Shown here: positions 8,250 to 16,185 of the stretch, piece by piece
Layout of the letters: each line of letters starts with the position of its first letter
Numbering within the stretch: the first letter of the stretch is position 1
The notes under the pieces: model-generated
Told to the model about the DNA's origin: nothing
The model's input: only the letters and a program-made list of their open reading frames with translations
Database searches by the model: none
Position numbers and translations under genes: made by a program
Virus record (IMG/VR): IMGVR_UViG_3300045921_000562
Coordinates: 1 to 43,353 of that record
Length of the DNA stretch: 43,353 nt
Strand: one strand, 5' to 3'
Source of the DNA: a virus

Positions 8250-8627
8250 GCCTGAGTTCTCATCGGGTTTGATATGAAGTTCAGACGATGGAACGCGAAA
8301 CGGGTTCATCCAAAACAATGACTGAAATTCCATATCTGGGTCTTTTTCTAGGGTAGGGTTGCCGTCTATCTCTGCCAAATAGGTGTAAACAATTATGGGC
8401 TTATTATTGTCGTCCTTCTTATAGTTTACATCTACTAGCTTTAGATTTTTAGCTTGAAACCCAGTTTCTTCTCTAGTTTCGCGGGAAGCTCCTACTATGG
8501 GCTCTTCTCCGTGGTTTATACCACCGGCTGGGAAATTAATCTTACCGTTATCGCGACGTCTTCCCATGAGGTATTCTTGAGGATTCTCTGGATTCTTGAT
8601 GAGGATAACAGCATATCGACTACTCAT
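8211..8627 (-). CDS. Nudix hydrolase
   Basis: A 138-residue Nudix-fold pyrophosphatase. A full Nudix box G-x5-E-x7-R-E-x2-E-E-x-G is present (GGINHGEEPIV through SRETREETGF, about residues 35-57), binding the Mg2+ that drives hydrolysis of nucleoside-diphosphate-X substrates. The N-terminus SSRYAVILIKN and the later LEKDPDMEFQSLFW match the small single-domain form. The substrate cannot be inferred; house-cleaning of nucleotides or NAD/ADP-ribose turnover are options. Its ATG overlaps the end of the upstream gene by 8 bases, so it is the last gene of a minus-strand operon from about 15.2 kb. Confidence 0.88.
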   Translation of the reverse strand: MSSRYAVILIKNPENPQEYLMGRRRDNGKINFPAGGINHGEEPIVGASRETREETGFQAKNLKLVDVNYKKDDNNKPIIVYTYLAEIDGNPTLEKDPDMEFQSLFWMNPFRVPSSELHIKPDENSGLKALVKILKGNA

Positions 8628-10503
8628 TTTCTACTCCAGAGCACCACCCGCCGGTACGTTCCTCATCGCCACAAATTAAACACCTAGGATGCCCATTCGG
8701 ATGCGTGTATTTTGCTGGTTTAAACTTGTGCGGATTCTTAGCGGCAGGGGATTTTTTGTTTTCTCTTATTTTTTCTGTTTCAATCTCTGCTGCTTCGTTT
8801 TTGGTTAGTCTTGGTTTTTTCATATCCCGAACAATATCGCCAAGTTGTTTGAAATCCCGCTTAGCTTTTTCTTTATGTTCTTGAGGAGTTCCGGTTCTTG
8901 CGTATCCGTGGGCTATGGCCCCAGAAACCCTACTGTCACCACGCCTTACTTCAATACCTCGCTCACTAACTCCGGGTTTGGATGTGAGTTGCGCCTCTAA
9001 GGGATCGGTTGAAAATTTTCTTCTTTCCGCTCTATACTTTTGTCTCATGGCTGCTGGTAGAGATTTATCTTCCCTTGCTTTAGCCATCTCAGATGTTGCA
9101 AGTTTTTCTGGCTTCTCGGCCAGGTCTGGTCGGATATCGGCTAAAGAGATCTCCTTAGCACGATTGTAGGCTTTTTGGTGGCCCTGCTTTAATTTTTTTA
9201 TATGATCGCTGATTATCGAATCTTTACCGAGTCCCAGCTTGTTCTGGAGATAAGTTTTGAACCGTTCTCTTTTTATAGGATTTACCAAAATATCTCGGGC
9301 GTGGGTGATAAGCTCTTCATTGAAGCGAGGGCTTCTTTCATTGTAGTTCATGGTGTCTAGAACAAAATTTCTAACAGCGCCAATTGCTTCTGGATGATGC
9401 TGGCTGATCAGGTCCCTAACAAGGGTGCTTGACGCAACGGGTCCATACTTATTTTCTACGTGAGCCATAAGGTCATGAAAACCCTCGTGCTCTATCGTAG
9501 AGTCAACGGCTTTGCCTCTTAACGCCATCTTTTCGGGTGATAAGTCTTTGGTGTCTTTTAAGCTTTTGGCTGGACGTCTTGGTGCTTTGTATTTAGGTCT
9601 GCTGCCTACGTGATTCCAATACTCGGTAGAACCCGCAGGGAGCTGATCAGTTTTTTTTCTCCAGGCATCCATATCAGCCTGATACTTAGCTTGAGCTTCT
9701 GCGACGTTTGCTTTGTATGCGTCTAGCTTTGCCTTGTCAGTATCGTCACCCTCTTCAAACTTAGACCTAAGCCTTCCGGCTAATACGGCTGATTTTGGTC
9801 CCTGCGGCGTGTTGTAGCTGGTGCCTAAGACTGTTCGACCAAACTTTCCAGCAACTCTTTTTCCGTGCGCGTCTATCAGCTCGTTCTTAGAACGGATAGG
9901 GGTGCGGCTTCCTGATAATCTTACGGGTTTTTCTACCTTGCGATCCCTATGTTCTGCGTTTGCAACCTGTCGTCCGTATAGTTTTTTCTGTCTTTCGGTT
10001 TCTAGGAGCTTTACGTTTTGGTCTGGTCGATTGGTGATCTCAGGAAAGTTAGGAAAAGTGATGCGAGGACGAGACATCTTCTGCATGTCTGAGGATTTGT
10101 CGATAGGATGAATTCGGTCAGCTCGATGGTAGAATCCTTTTCTAGAATCCTTCTCACCCTCTGGAACTAACCAATGTGCAGGCTGTCCGTACTTTGACGC
10201 CCCATGTACGACGTATCTTTTGTCTTTATTGATTACGTTAGCGCCAGTTTTGGGATCAATAACGCCTGTTGAACTATGTCCAGTATCGCCTCTTTTAAAT
10301 TGTGGAGAACCTGCGGTGTCTGATTTTAAAATTCCCTTTGATTTAAGGTATAATTTGAGTTTTTCCTCATACTCTTTGCTGGCCGGAGCTGGTTTTCTGT
10401 TTGGACCTAATATTGGGTCCTTTTCGTGCGGTCGTTTTTTGACAGCACCCTTTTCAAGCTCAAATGAATCAGCTAGCGTCCGTCGATAGTGTTTGTGGTT
10501 CAT
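8620..10503 (-). CDS. large multidomain phage protein with HExxH motif and C-terminal Cys cluster
   Basis: A 627-residue, very basic protein. ATG 10503 is chosen because it overlaps the upstream stop (ATGA) with AAGG nearby; a GTG at 10512 is 9 bases earlier. An IEHEGFHDLM segment (HExxH at about 339-343; 9475-9489) suggests a zincin-type metallopeptidase. The helical region after it (NYNERSPRFNEELITHA) carries Glu residues that could complete the site. A Tyr/Trp-rich stretch YGQPAHWLVPEGE lies near residue 115. The C-terminus has CLICGDEERTGGWCSG, a probable zinc knuckle. Long disordered basic linkers resemble 'polyvalent' proteins delivered with phage DNA. Its neighbours are another multidomain protein and a Nudix hydrolase. 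Protease function is inferred from the motif only. Confidence 0.7.
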   Translation of the reverse strand: MNHKHYRRTLADSFELEKGAVKKRPHEKDPILGPNRKPAPASKEYEEKLKLYLKSKGILKSDTAGSPQFKRGDTGHSSTGVIDPKTGANVINKDKRYVVHGASKYGQPAHWLVPEGEKDSRKGFYHRADRIHPIDKSSDMQKMSRPRITFPNFPEITNRPDQNVKLLETERQKKLYGRQVANAEHRDRKVEKPVRLSGSRTPIRSKNELIDAHGKRVAGKFGRTVLGTSYNTPQGPKSAVLAGRLRSKFEEGDDTDKAKLDAYKANVAEAQAKYQADMDAWRKKTDQLPAGSTEYWNHVGSRPKYKAPRRPAKSLKDTKDLSPEKMALRGKAVDSTIEHEGFHDLMAHVENKYGPVASSTLVRDLISQHHPEAIGAVRNFVLDTMNYNERSPRFNEELITHARDILVNPIKRERFKTYLQNKLGLGKDSIISDHIKKLKQGHQKAYNRAKEISLADIRPDLAEKPEKLATSEMAKAREDKSLPAAMRQKYRAERRKFSTDPLEAQLTSKPGVSERGIEVRRGDSRVSGAIAHGYARTGTPQEHKEKAKRDFKQLGDIVRDMKKPRLTKNEAAEIETEKIRENKKSPAAKNPHKFKPAKYTHPNGHPRCLICGDEERTGGWCSGVENE

Positions 10504-12545
10504 TCGTGCCACCTTCCATTAATTATACTATCAGGCAGAAGGCCTGCTTTCTGTTCAGCGTATACGGTATTGTTGGGATTCTTTCTGTTGTTCTCACCAT
10601 GGGGACCAAAATTGACCCACTGATTTTGACCCATCGTCTCCGTAGCTAAAGCTTTTTGTGCTAATGGGCTAAAATCCTTCTTGTGGGTAAGGTAGGCCTG
10701 ATGTTCACCCTTAGGTCCGAAGGAGCTTTCACCGCCGAGATGATGACCGCGAAAATCATGTACAATTCTGAAAAGGTCATTGGCTAGTAGGGGCTTACCT
10801 TCATGTTTAAACTCTGTGGGCTGAAGCATTGGGTGGTTACTCGTTTTGGAATCTGTAGGTCCAAAACCTTGATCCGTAGGAAAAAAGTGCATGTGTTTAT
10901 TTTGCTTAATGTCTGCGTGCAGATCTTTTGAGGTTTTGTACGGATTCGCCTGATTTGGTTTAATTGAGGTAAACTTAAAACCCTGATCAAGCATGTCTTT
11001 AAATTGCTTCTTAGTTTCGTCAATTAGGGCGCCATACGCAGCTTTCACTTCTGGGTGCTCTGGGTCATGCTTCATGTTGTGATAGGCGTCGGCTATATAC
11101 TTACCATGCGCGGGGTTGATGTTGACTTGTGGTGCGGGATTAGAGATTGAAGGGCTGTCTTTCTTAGCAAGCTCACTAGCAGCCAATAGCCCCTTCTTCT
11201 CTGCAAGTTTTTTGCGTTCTTCTTTTGAATAAATCTTTACCGGGTTCTTCTTGCTTTTTTGCCTATCAATCCTGGCCTGCATCTCTGCCTGCTTGTTCTT
11301 GGTTGGACCAGCAAGCCTTACAGCCGCATTAGGACCTACAGCAATCTCTTCACCTGCTCTAGACATTTTTCTTCTAGCGTTATCCGCTTGCGAGTATAGG
11401 TCAAGTTTTTTAGGACCGTAGTTTGATTTGTCTATTTTCTCAGGTAAATCCTTACCTTTTGACTCTTTATCCCAGTGCCTTACCGCTTCTTTGCCGCCCA
11501 AGGCTTTTATTCCAGCAGGCGTATGCGCCCATCTTCTCTGCGCTTCTGAGGTGTAAGGTTTCATCAAGGGCTCGGATTTTTTGGTCTCAATTGTCTTAAG
11601 CTTATCGTAGTAGTTGGGATCTTCCGACAGGTGATCACGAGCAATCTCATCTGCGATCTGTGGGCTTGATGTGTGCTCCATCTCGACCTTTCGGCCCTGT
11701 AGGATTTTTAACTTAGGGAAATCTTTATTCGTTTTTTCCTCAGCCATTCCACCAGGTATCTTTTCAGATTTACCAAAAGGTCGATTAGGTTGCGACCAAA
11801 GTGCGCTTGCCTCTTTAGTTTGCATGCCTTGTCTTCCGATTTTTCTAGAAGTTTTTTGTTCTATGAGCGAATACGCTGCAGACGCAAGTCCTTTTCGTTT
11901 ATGTTCGGGATGCGTTTGCGCACTATTGACATTTATTAGGGCAGAATCGCCACCTTCATCTGGCCATTGAGAGAATTGGTAGTGCCCAACCTCTTGTCCG
12001 CTCGGCGAAAGCGCGGTTACATGGTGCGTTACAAAACCTGTATGCTTATCTCTAAAAACTTCTGGTATTACTTGATGCTTTAAAGTATACCCCTCTTTCT
12101 TCCAGTCACCACGGGCGCCCTTATTCATCTTTTCAGATTTGCCAAACCTATGAGTAAAGAAGGTGCCATCTGGCAATCGACTGTAAAAATCATCTGGTTG
12201 TTCTGGGTAAAAATCTGTACCCGTTCCAGTCTCTACCTGACCAGCGCGGTCGCCGTGATTGAAAAGCATCTTATGGTTTACACCATCGCTTTCAATGTGT
12301 GACTCCTGACCAGTCATGTGAGCAAGCTGTCGAGCCATATCGACCTGTTTATCTGAAGGATTACTGATGAAGATGGATCTCTCAGGATTTCCGTAACTAC
12401 CATCGATAGATAGAACCTTGCCAGTGCCTGCTGTTGAGAGTTTTTGGACAGCCTCTTCGTGAGAGATGTTCAGCTTGACCTTATCCGGGTAAGGCGAATT
12501 CTCGGTACTCATTATGATATGGGGCTGAGTTACTAGATGCTTCAT
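10500..12545 (-). CDS. multidomain phage protein with GNAT-like domain and H-D-x-x-G-H domain
   Basis: A 681-residue mosaic. Residues 40-135 form a domain around SYGNPERSIFISNPSDKQ, a pattern seen in phage proteins of unknown role. Residues 170-255 look like a GNAT acetyltransferase: strand pair GQEVGHYQFSQW, then the acetyl-CoA loop HPEHKRKGLASAAYSLIEQ. Near 327-368 is a small phage motif YTSEAQRRWAHTPAGIKALG. The last 200 residues hold a conserved-looking region with IVHDFRGHHLGG, FGPKGEHQAY and ATETMGQNQW, a probable metal-dependent site of unknown chemistry. KSE occurs at 136-138, 259-261 and 323-325, exactly between these blocks. ATG 12545 overlaps the endonuclease C stop (ATGA); ATG 12512 is an alternative start and may be the ancestral one. 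Confidence 0.72.
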   Translation of the reverse strand: MKHLVTQPHIIMSTENSPYPDKVKLNISHEEAVQKLSTAGTGKVLSIDGSYGNPERSIFISNPSDKQVDMARQLAHMTGQESHIESDGVNHKMLFNHGDRAGQVETGTGTDFYPEQPDDFYSRLPDGTFFTHRFGKSEKMNKGARGDWKKEGYTLKHQVIPEVFRDKHTGFVTHHVTALSPSGQEVGHYQFSQWPDEGGDSALINVNSAQTHPEHKRKGLASAAYSLIEQKTSRKIGRQGMQTKEASALWSQPNRPFGKSEKIPGGMAEEKTNKDFPKLKILQGRKVEMEHTSSPQIADEIARDHLSEDPNYYDKLKTIETKKSEPLMKPYTSEAQRRWAHTPAGIKALGGKEAVRHWDKESKGKDLPEKIDKSNYGPKKLDLYSQADNARRKMSRAGEEIAVGPNAAVRLAGPTKNKQAEMQARIDRQKSKKNPVKIYSKEERKKLAEKKGLLAASELAKKDSPSISNPAPQVNINPAHGKYIADAYHNMKHDPEHPEVKAAYGALIDETKKQFKDMLDQGFKFTSIKPNQANPYKTSKDLHADIKQNKHMHFFPTDQGFGPTDSKTSNHPMLQPTEFKHEGKPLLANDLFRIVHDFRGHHLGGESSFGPKGEHQAYLTHKKDFSPLAQKALATETMGQNQWVNFGPHGENNRKNPNNTVYAEQKAGLLPDSIINGRWHE

Positions 12546-13978
12546 GGGACACCCACAAAAATTCTTACAGATTTAAGGCAGCTAATCTTATCTGTTTTCC
12601 AGTCTTTTTCCCAAATTTGTAAAATTTCAATATCTTTATCTTTAAAAAAAGCCATTTTAATATCATGATATTTTTTTAAATCTTCATCTTCCCAGTTGGG
12701 CCTTCCTCTTTTTAAACCTTCAAAGCTATGCCAATAATCTCCGTTAAATTCTATTCCCTTTCTAAGCTCTGGAACATAGATATCTAACTCAAACTTCGAT
12801 GCCGGACTAAATCTTTTGTCATTCTTAGTAGAGAACCTGGCGGTGTGGGCTTTTGGATAAAACTTTCTAACTAGCTCTAATATTTGTTTTTCCGGATTTG
12901 AAGTTCCGCCCTTTTTTTTCATGTGGGCAGTAACCTCTTCTAGCCAGCCACGCTTGGGGGCTAGATTGTAACAACCGGGCGAACCTGCTTTCCAATCTGA
13001 ATAGGCGGAATACCCCTTAGCATCGTTCGCTATTGTCTCTTTGCTAATTTCTTGGGTTTTAGATGATCCCATGTGTAGCGTATTTGAATGTAAGGCGTTC
13101 TTTTTTATGGCTGCCGCATATGAGGAGGGTGACTTTTCTTTCCATTCTGATCTGGAAGAATATTTTAAAGCTTCTTTTTTTATCGCGTCTTCGGTCCAAA
13201 TAAAAGGTTTGGAGTAATTGCGCAAAAACTGCTCTAGCTCAGACATTAACCCTGATTTGTAGGCAGCCTGTAGGCTATTTGGACACTTTTTTGCCCATTC
13301 TTTTTTGTCTTCAAACTTAGACGCAATCTCAATCAATTCTTTTTTTGTCCATTTTCTGTTCAATCTTAAGTCTGCCATCATGTGGGAAGACGCTTCTTCT
13401 ATCCAGCCATTTCTATGTGCAGCGGAATAGGAGGCGCCAGAGCCTAATCGCCAGTCTTTTTTTGTGCTATATTTGATCGATTCAGATAAGACTTCGTTTT
13501 TTGTCCAGACAATTTTAGATTTAGGCTTGCGCATATGCTCACAAGCCAATTCTTTAATACCTCTTTTAAGGGCTGTAGCGTATGCGCTTGGAGAGCTTGT
13601 TTTCCATTCTTTTATTGATGTGTACTTTTTAGCGTCAGACAAAATTTCATCTTTTGTCCAAACTTTGTTTTTTTTCATGTGGGTGGTAGCTTCTTCTAAC
13701 CAACCGTTTTTTAAGGCAGCCTTAAGCGCCCCGCTTCCGGATTTTTTGATCCACTCTTGCTTTGATAAGTATCTAGAAGCATCCTTAATAACCAATTCCT
13801 TTGTCCACTTGGACAGGGGTGAGGATCTTTTGGGGAAAAGCTTATCTGCAATATCTTTTAGCCAACCTCTTCTTTTCGCAATAGAGTAAGAGTTGCAGCT
13901 ATTTGCCCACTCTGTTCTAGAGCTAAATTTTTTAGCCTTTTCTGTTATTTGCTCTTTTGTAAGGTTGTTTTTTTTCAT
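12542..13978 (-). CDS. repeat-array homing-type endonuclease C (7 repeats + Vsr/PD-(D/E)XK-like domain)
   Basis: The longest of three paralogues (478 residues). About seven repeats of ~48 residues cover residues 1-350: most open with W-T-K (KWTKEL, VWTKDE, VWTKNE, KWTKKE, IWTEDA), while the first and last are degenerate. Each has an EW/DW motif and Y/L-x-A-A-x-x-x-G. The C-terminal nuclease-like domain has PEKQILELVRKFYPKAH, FELDIYVPELRKG, NGDYWHS and EKDWK. ATG 13978 lies 2 bases after the upstream TGA; a TTG at 13984 overlaps that stop. Its stop overlaps the next ATG, so it was inserted cleanly between two minus-strand genes. The nuclease domain is the most conserved part across paralogues, while repeat number differs (4, 5, 7). 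Confidence 0.8.
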   Translation of the reverse strand: MKKNNLTKEQITEKAKKFSSRTEWANSCNSYSIAKRRGWLKDIADKLFPKRSSPLSKWTKELVIKDASRYLSKQEWIKKSGSGALKAALKNGWLEEATTHMKKNKVWTKDEILSDAKKYTSIKEWKTSSPSAYATALKRGIKELACEHMRKPKSKIVWTKNEVLSESIKYSTKKDWRLGSGASYSAAHRNGWIEEASSHMMADLRLNRKWTKKELIEIASKFEDKKEWAKKCPNSLQAAYKSGLMSELEQFLRNYSKPFIWTEDAIKKEALKYSSRSEWKEKSPSSYAAAIKKNALHSNTLHMGSSKTQEISKETIANDAKGYSAYSDWKAGSPGCYNLAPKRGWLEEVTAHMKKKGGTSNPEKQILELVRKFYPKAHTARFSTKNDKRFSPASKFELDIYVPELRKGIEFNGDYWHSFEGLKRGRPNWEDEDLKKYHDIKMAFFKDKDIEILQIWEKDWKTDKISCLKSVRIFVGVP

Positions 13979-13980
13979 CT

Positions 13981-14802
13981 TCAAATGTTTGTTATAAAAT
14001 ATTTTTGCCCAAAAACTCGTCTTAATTGCCCAAGAAGCGCAAGTTTTCTTTTTTCTAGCTCTGCCATTCTTGTTTGAAAAATCATAGGCCCAGGATTGCT
14101 GCTTGATTGGGAGATTCCATCTTGACCTAGACTTACGGACGTGTTTACATTATTTGGCGCAATACCGCTTAATATGTCTAGCGCAGCATAGATGCCTATC
14201 AAATTGTTGATCACAACGGGAACTTGCCCCGCATCTTTACAAAGACCTGCGGTAAATTCAATGGTCCAGTAGGAGGGGACAAAGTTCGCTTGTCTTTGTA
14301 TGATCAATAGGTATGCAATTCCGCCGGGAGCAACAGCGCCCTGGACACTCGTTGAGCCGTATGCGCCAAGCAGAGGGATAACATTTAGCTGACGCTGGTG
14401 AGCTTGGCCCATATCAATCCATTCTGGCGGGATTCTAAATAGATTGTTACCATCCGAACTGATAATGGAAAAATCTTCTACAGACAATATTGGTCCATGA
14501 CTTGTTCTGATGTGTATATAGTGCTTATATAGGTTATAGTCAAAAGGAACCCGTTCGCTGAATTGCTCAGCAAACACCGGAGATTTAAGCTCTAGCTCAA
14601 TATCGTTAATCGCTAGATTAATGCGATCTTTTAGCTCATCGTTAGAAAAACTTAAGGAGGGAAATTTCTCCAATATTCCTTTTAGGAACCTACTTCTTAA
14701 CTTCGCAGGAGTTATCAAGGGTTCGACTCTGGAGAGCAGTCCGGAAGTATTTTTAGCCTGTACCGGATAACCTTTTGTAGCTATCTCTTTTGGATAGGAC
14801 AT
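13981..14802 (-). CDS. putative head-tail connector/neck protein
   Basis: A 273-residue protein. ATG 14802 overlaps the upstream stop (TAATG); a TTG two codons earlier is less likely. Residues 50-75 form a helix (SNDELKDRINLAINDIELEL) reminiscent of connector proteins that dock under portal. The middle is beta rich with ILSVEDFSIISSDGNNLFRI, and the C-terminal helices MAELEKRKLALLGQLRRVF are amphipathic. The position between other structural genes supports a neck or tail-completion role, but the assignment rests on general character, not a firm family match. Confidence 0.6.
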   Translation of the reverse strand: MSYPKEIATKGYPVQAKNTSGLLSRVEPLITPAKLRSRFLKGILEKFPSLSFSNDELKDRINLAINDIELELKSPVFAEQFSERVPFDYNLYKHYIHIRTSHGPILSVEDFSIISSDGNNLFRIPPEWIDMGQAHQRQLNVIPLLGAYGSTSVQGAVAPGGIAYLLIIQRQANFVPSYWTIEFTAGLCKDAGQVPVVINNLIGIYAALDILSGIAPNNVNTSVSLGQDGISQSSSNPGPMIFQTRMAELEKRKLALLGQLRRVFGQKYFITNI

Positions 14803-15188
14803 TAGCAACCGCCCTGATTAAACATCTCAACTACCAGTCCCTGTTGTAGCACGAATCTGCGAGTTACGCCATTTTCAACCAGTACGAACTGTACGTTTCC
14901 TGAGCTTGGTTTTTCGGTCTCCAGAAGCGATACAGACCATAAAGATCCGTCTAGTGCTGAAACCTGGGTAGCTGTTTTGGTTATAATATTTGCAGAGCTA
15001 ACGGCTGGAAAGATTACCTGCAATGTGGCTCCTGGGGTGGTCGGTATATATCTAAGACCCTCCTGGTCTAGGTCTACAAGTTGCAGATAAAGAGTGTTGG
15101 CCTCATCAACCCGAATAGTCCACTCGGAACCAAAGTCGAAGCTATTGATATTTTGAAAGTTTTTTAAAGGTTTGGCTGATAGTCTCAC
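14802..15188 (-). CDS. small beta-rich structural protein, unknown
   Basis: A 128-residue protein starting at GTG 15188 with a strong ribosome site AGGAG 7 bases upstream. It is beta-strand rich (SEWTIRVDEANTLYLQLVDL, ATLQVIFPAV, NVQFVLVENG) with no catalytic motif. It is the first gene of the 15.2-8.2 kb minus-strand operon, with a CAATCTTTATAGG element 21 bases before the start. The context suggests a head or tail virion component. Confidence 0.65.
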   Translation of the reverse strand: MRLSAKPLKNFQNINSFDFGSEWTIRVDEANTLYLQLVDLDQEGLRYIPTTPGATLQVIFPAVSSANIITKTATQVSALDGSLWSVSLLETEKPSSGNVQFVLVENGVTRRFVLQQGLVVEMFNQGGC

Positions 15189-15208
15189 GATTTCTCCTAT
15201 GTGGGATA

Positions 15209-15224
15209 CCCTATAAAGATTGTC
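15209..15224 (-). promoter_or_regulatory. CAATCTT-type candidate promoter element (minus strand)
   Basis: The minus strand reads GACAATCTTTATAGGG 21 bases upstream of GTG 15188. It nearly matches the + strand element at 1115-1130. A perfect TATAAT also occurs on the minus strand at 15255-15250, without a good -35. Confidence 0.4.
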
Positions 15225-15225
15225 T

Positions 15226-15254
15226 TTGATGGCTGTATAACTCTATGATATTAT
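15226..15254 (+). promoter_or_regulatory. sigma70-like promoter candidate for thymidylate kinase
   Basis: TTGATG (15226-15231), a 17-base spacer and TATTAT (15249-15254) give a plausible promoter about 50 bases before the kinase start. It overlaps the minus-strand TATAAT, so the intergenic region 15189-15310 is a divergent promoter region. Confidence 0.4.
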
Positions 15255-15310
15255 ACCATATAGGACAATAAATCGATAAAAATAATGTAAGAATTACAAA
15301 AGGAGATTAG

Positions 15311-15952
15311 ATGAGGAAGGGTCTTAGAATCGAGATTTCTGGCACTGACGGAGCAGGTAAAACGACAGGGCTTAAATACCTAATAGGATTAGCTGAAAGC
15401 GAAGGATTAAGCGTTCTAGAGACTAGGGAAGTGGGAAGTCCTCACATACCGGTGTGTGTTAAGCTTCGAGAGCTTGTCCTGTCTACCGACTCCAATATGG
15501 GAGGAGAAGCCATGGAGCTTATCTTCTCTGCGATGAGGCTTGAGAACGATAGATTTTACAAATCAGTTGAGGACAAATACGACCTGATCGTATCCGACAG
15601 GGGTTGGTTTGATCATCTCGCATATACCGACCACAACGTGTCAGAATCGTTCACAAAATCCCTCTACAATGATTTCGTAGGAAACATGACCGCACTTCCT
15701 GATATCGCGATCTACTTCAAGGTGGACCCGCAAACAGCTTTAAAACGCAGGGTTCGACGTGGAGAAACTATGGATGCGATTGAGATAAAGGGTGTGGCTT
15801 TCCAGGATTTGGTTAGAAAGTCTTTTGATAAATATATCGAAGAATACCAGAACAAGTTCAAAATCTACGTAGTTGATGCCAATCAGGATATCGAAGGCGT
15901 CAGAACACAGCTTGTCGATATTTTTAAAGAGATCAAGTCTGCATATAGATAG
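15311..15952 (+). CDS. tmk: thymidylate (dTMP) kinase
   Basis: A 213-residue P-loop kinase that phosphorylates dTMP to dTDP, raising dTTP for phage replication. The P-loop GTDGAGKTT is at residues 11-19. The DR(Y/G) signature SDRGWFDHLAYT lies near residues 96-107, and an Arg-rich lid follows (LKRRVRRGETMD). Length and motif order are normal for TMK. The ribosome site AGGAG lies before ATG. It is a lone plus-strand gene between two minus-strand blocks, with its own promoter candidate and a hairpin just after it. Confidence 0.9.
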   Translation: MRKGLRIEISGTDGAGKTTGLKYLIGLAESEGLSVLETREVGSPHIPVCVKLRELVLSTDSNMGGEAMELIFSAMRLENDRFYKSVEDKYDLIVSDRGWFDHLAYTDHNVSESFTKSLYNDFVGNMTALPDIAIYFKVDPQTALKRRVRRGETMDAIEIKGVAFQDLVRKSFDKYIEEYQNKFKIYVVDANQDIEGVRTQLVDIFKEIKSAYR

Positions 15953-15966
15953 CCTTTAAAATAAAA

Positions 15967-15987
15967 AACCCGCCTTTTGGGCGGGTT
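15967..15987. terminator. bidirectional hairpin terminator
   Basis: AACCCGCC-TTTTG-GGCGGGTT forms an 8-bp GC-rich stem. On the minus strand it is followed by TTTTTTATTTT, a good intrinsic terminator for the minus-strand genes from 17 kb. On the plus strand the following T content is weaker, but it directly follows the kinase stop. Confidence 0.75.
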
Positions 15988-16011
15988 CATATTATTGCTA
16001 ATAATAATAGG

Positions 16012-16185
16012 CTAATCCAAATAGTATTCTATAGTGCTTTCAATGGGCGCTCTCATCTTATAAGCTATCTTTTGATTGGCAACTGTGTGTACCAGTCTTA
16101 GTTTTGTTTCTTTGCTAAGCTTTTTATCCCCTAAGGGAATTATATTACTTATAATACTGTCTCTCTTAAAGAGAGGTGAACCATC
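16012..16185 (-). pseudogene. orphan 3' reading-frame remnant without start codon
   Basis: A 57-codon open frame, bounded upstream by TAA (16186-16188) and ending at TAG (16012-16014), has no ATG, GTG or TTG near its 5' end. It encodes a protein-like sequence (DGSPLFKRDSIISNIIPLG, then KLRLVHTVANQKIAYKM and ESTIEYYLD). Its first 20 bases overlap the end of the nuclease-GNAT gene in another frame. It may be the 3' piece of a gene disrupted by that mobile gene, or a small gene with a non-standard start. Chance is not excluded at this length. Confidence 0.35.

Noticed and set aside
13464-13889. 141-codon plus-strand frame opposite endonuclease C
   Set aside because: It is a shadow of the well supported repeat nuclease on the minus strand.
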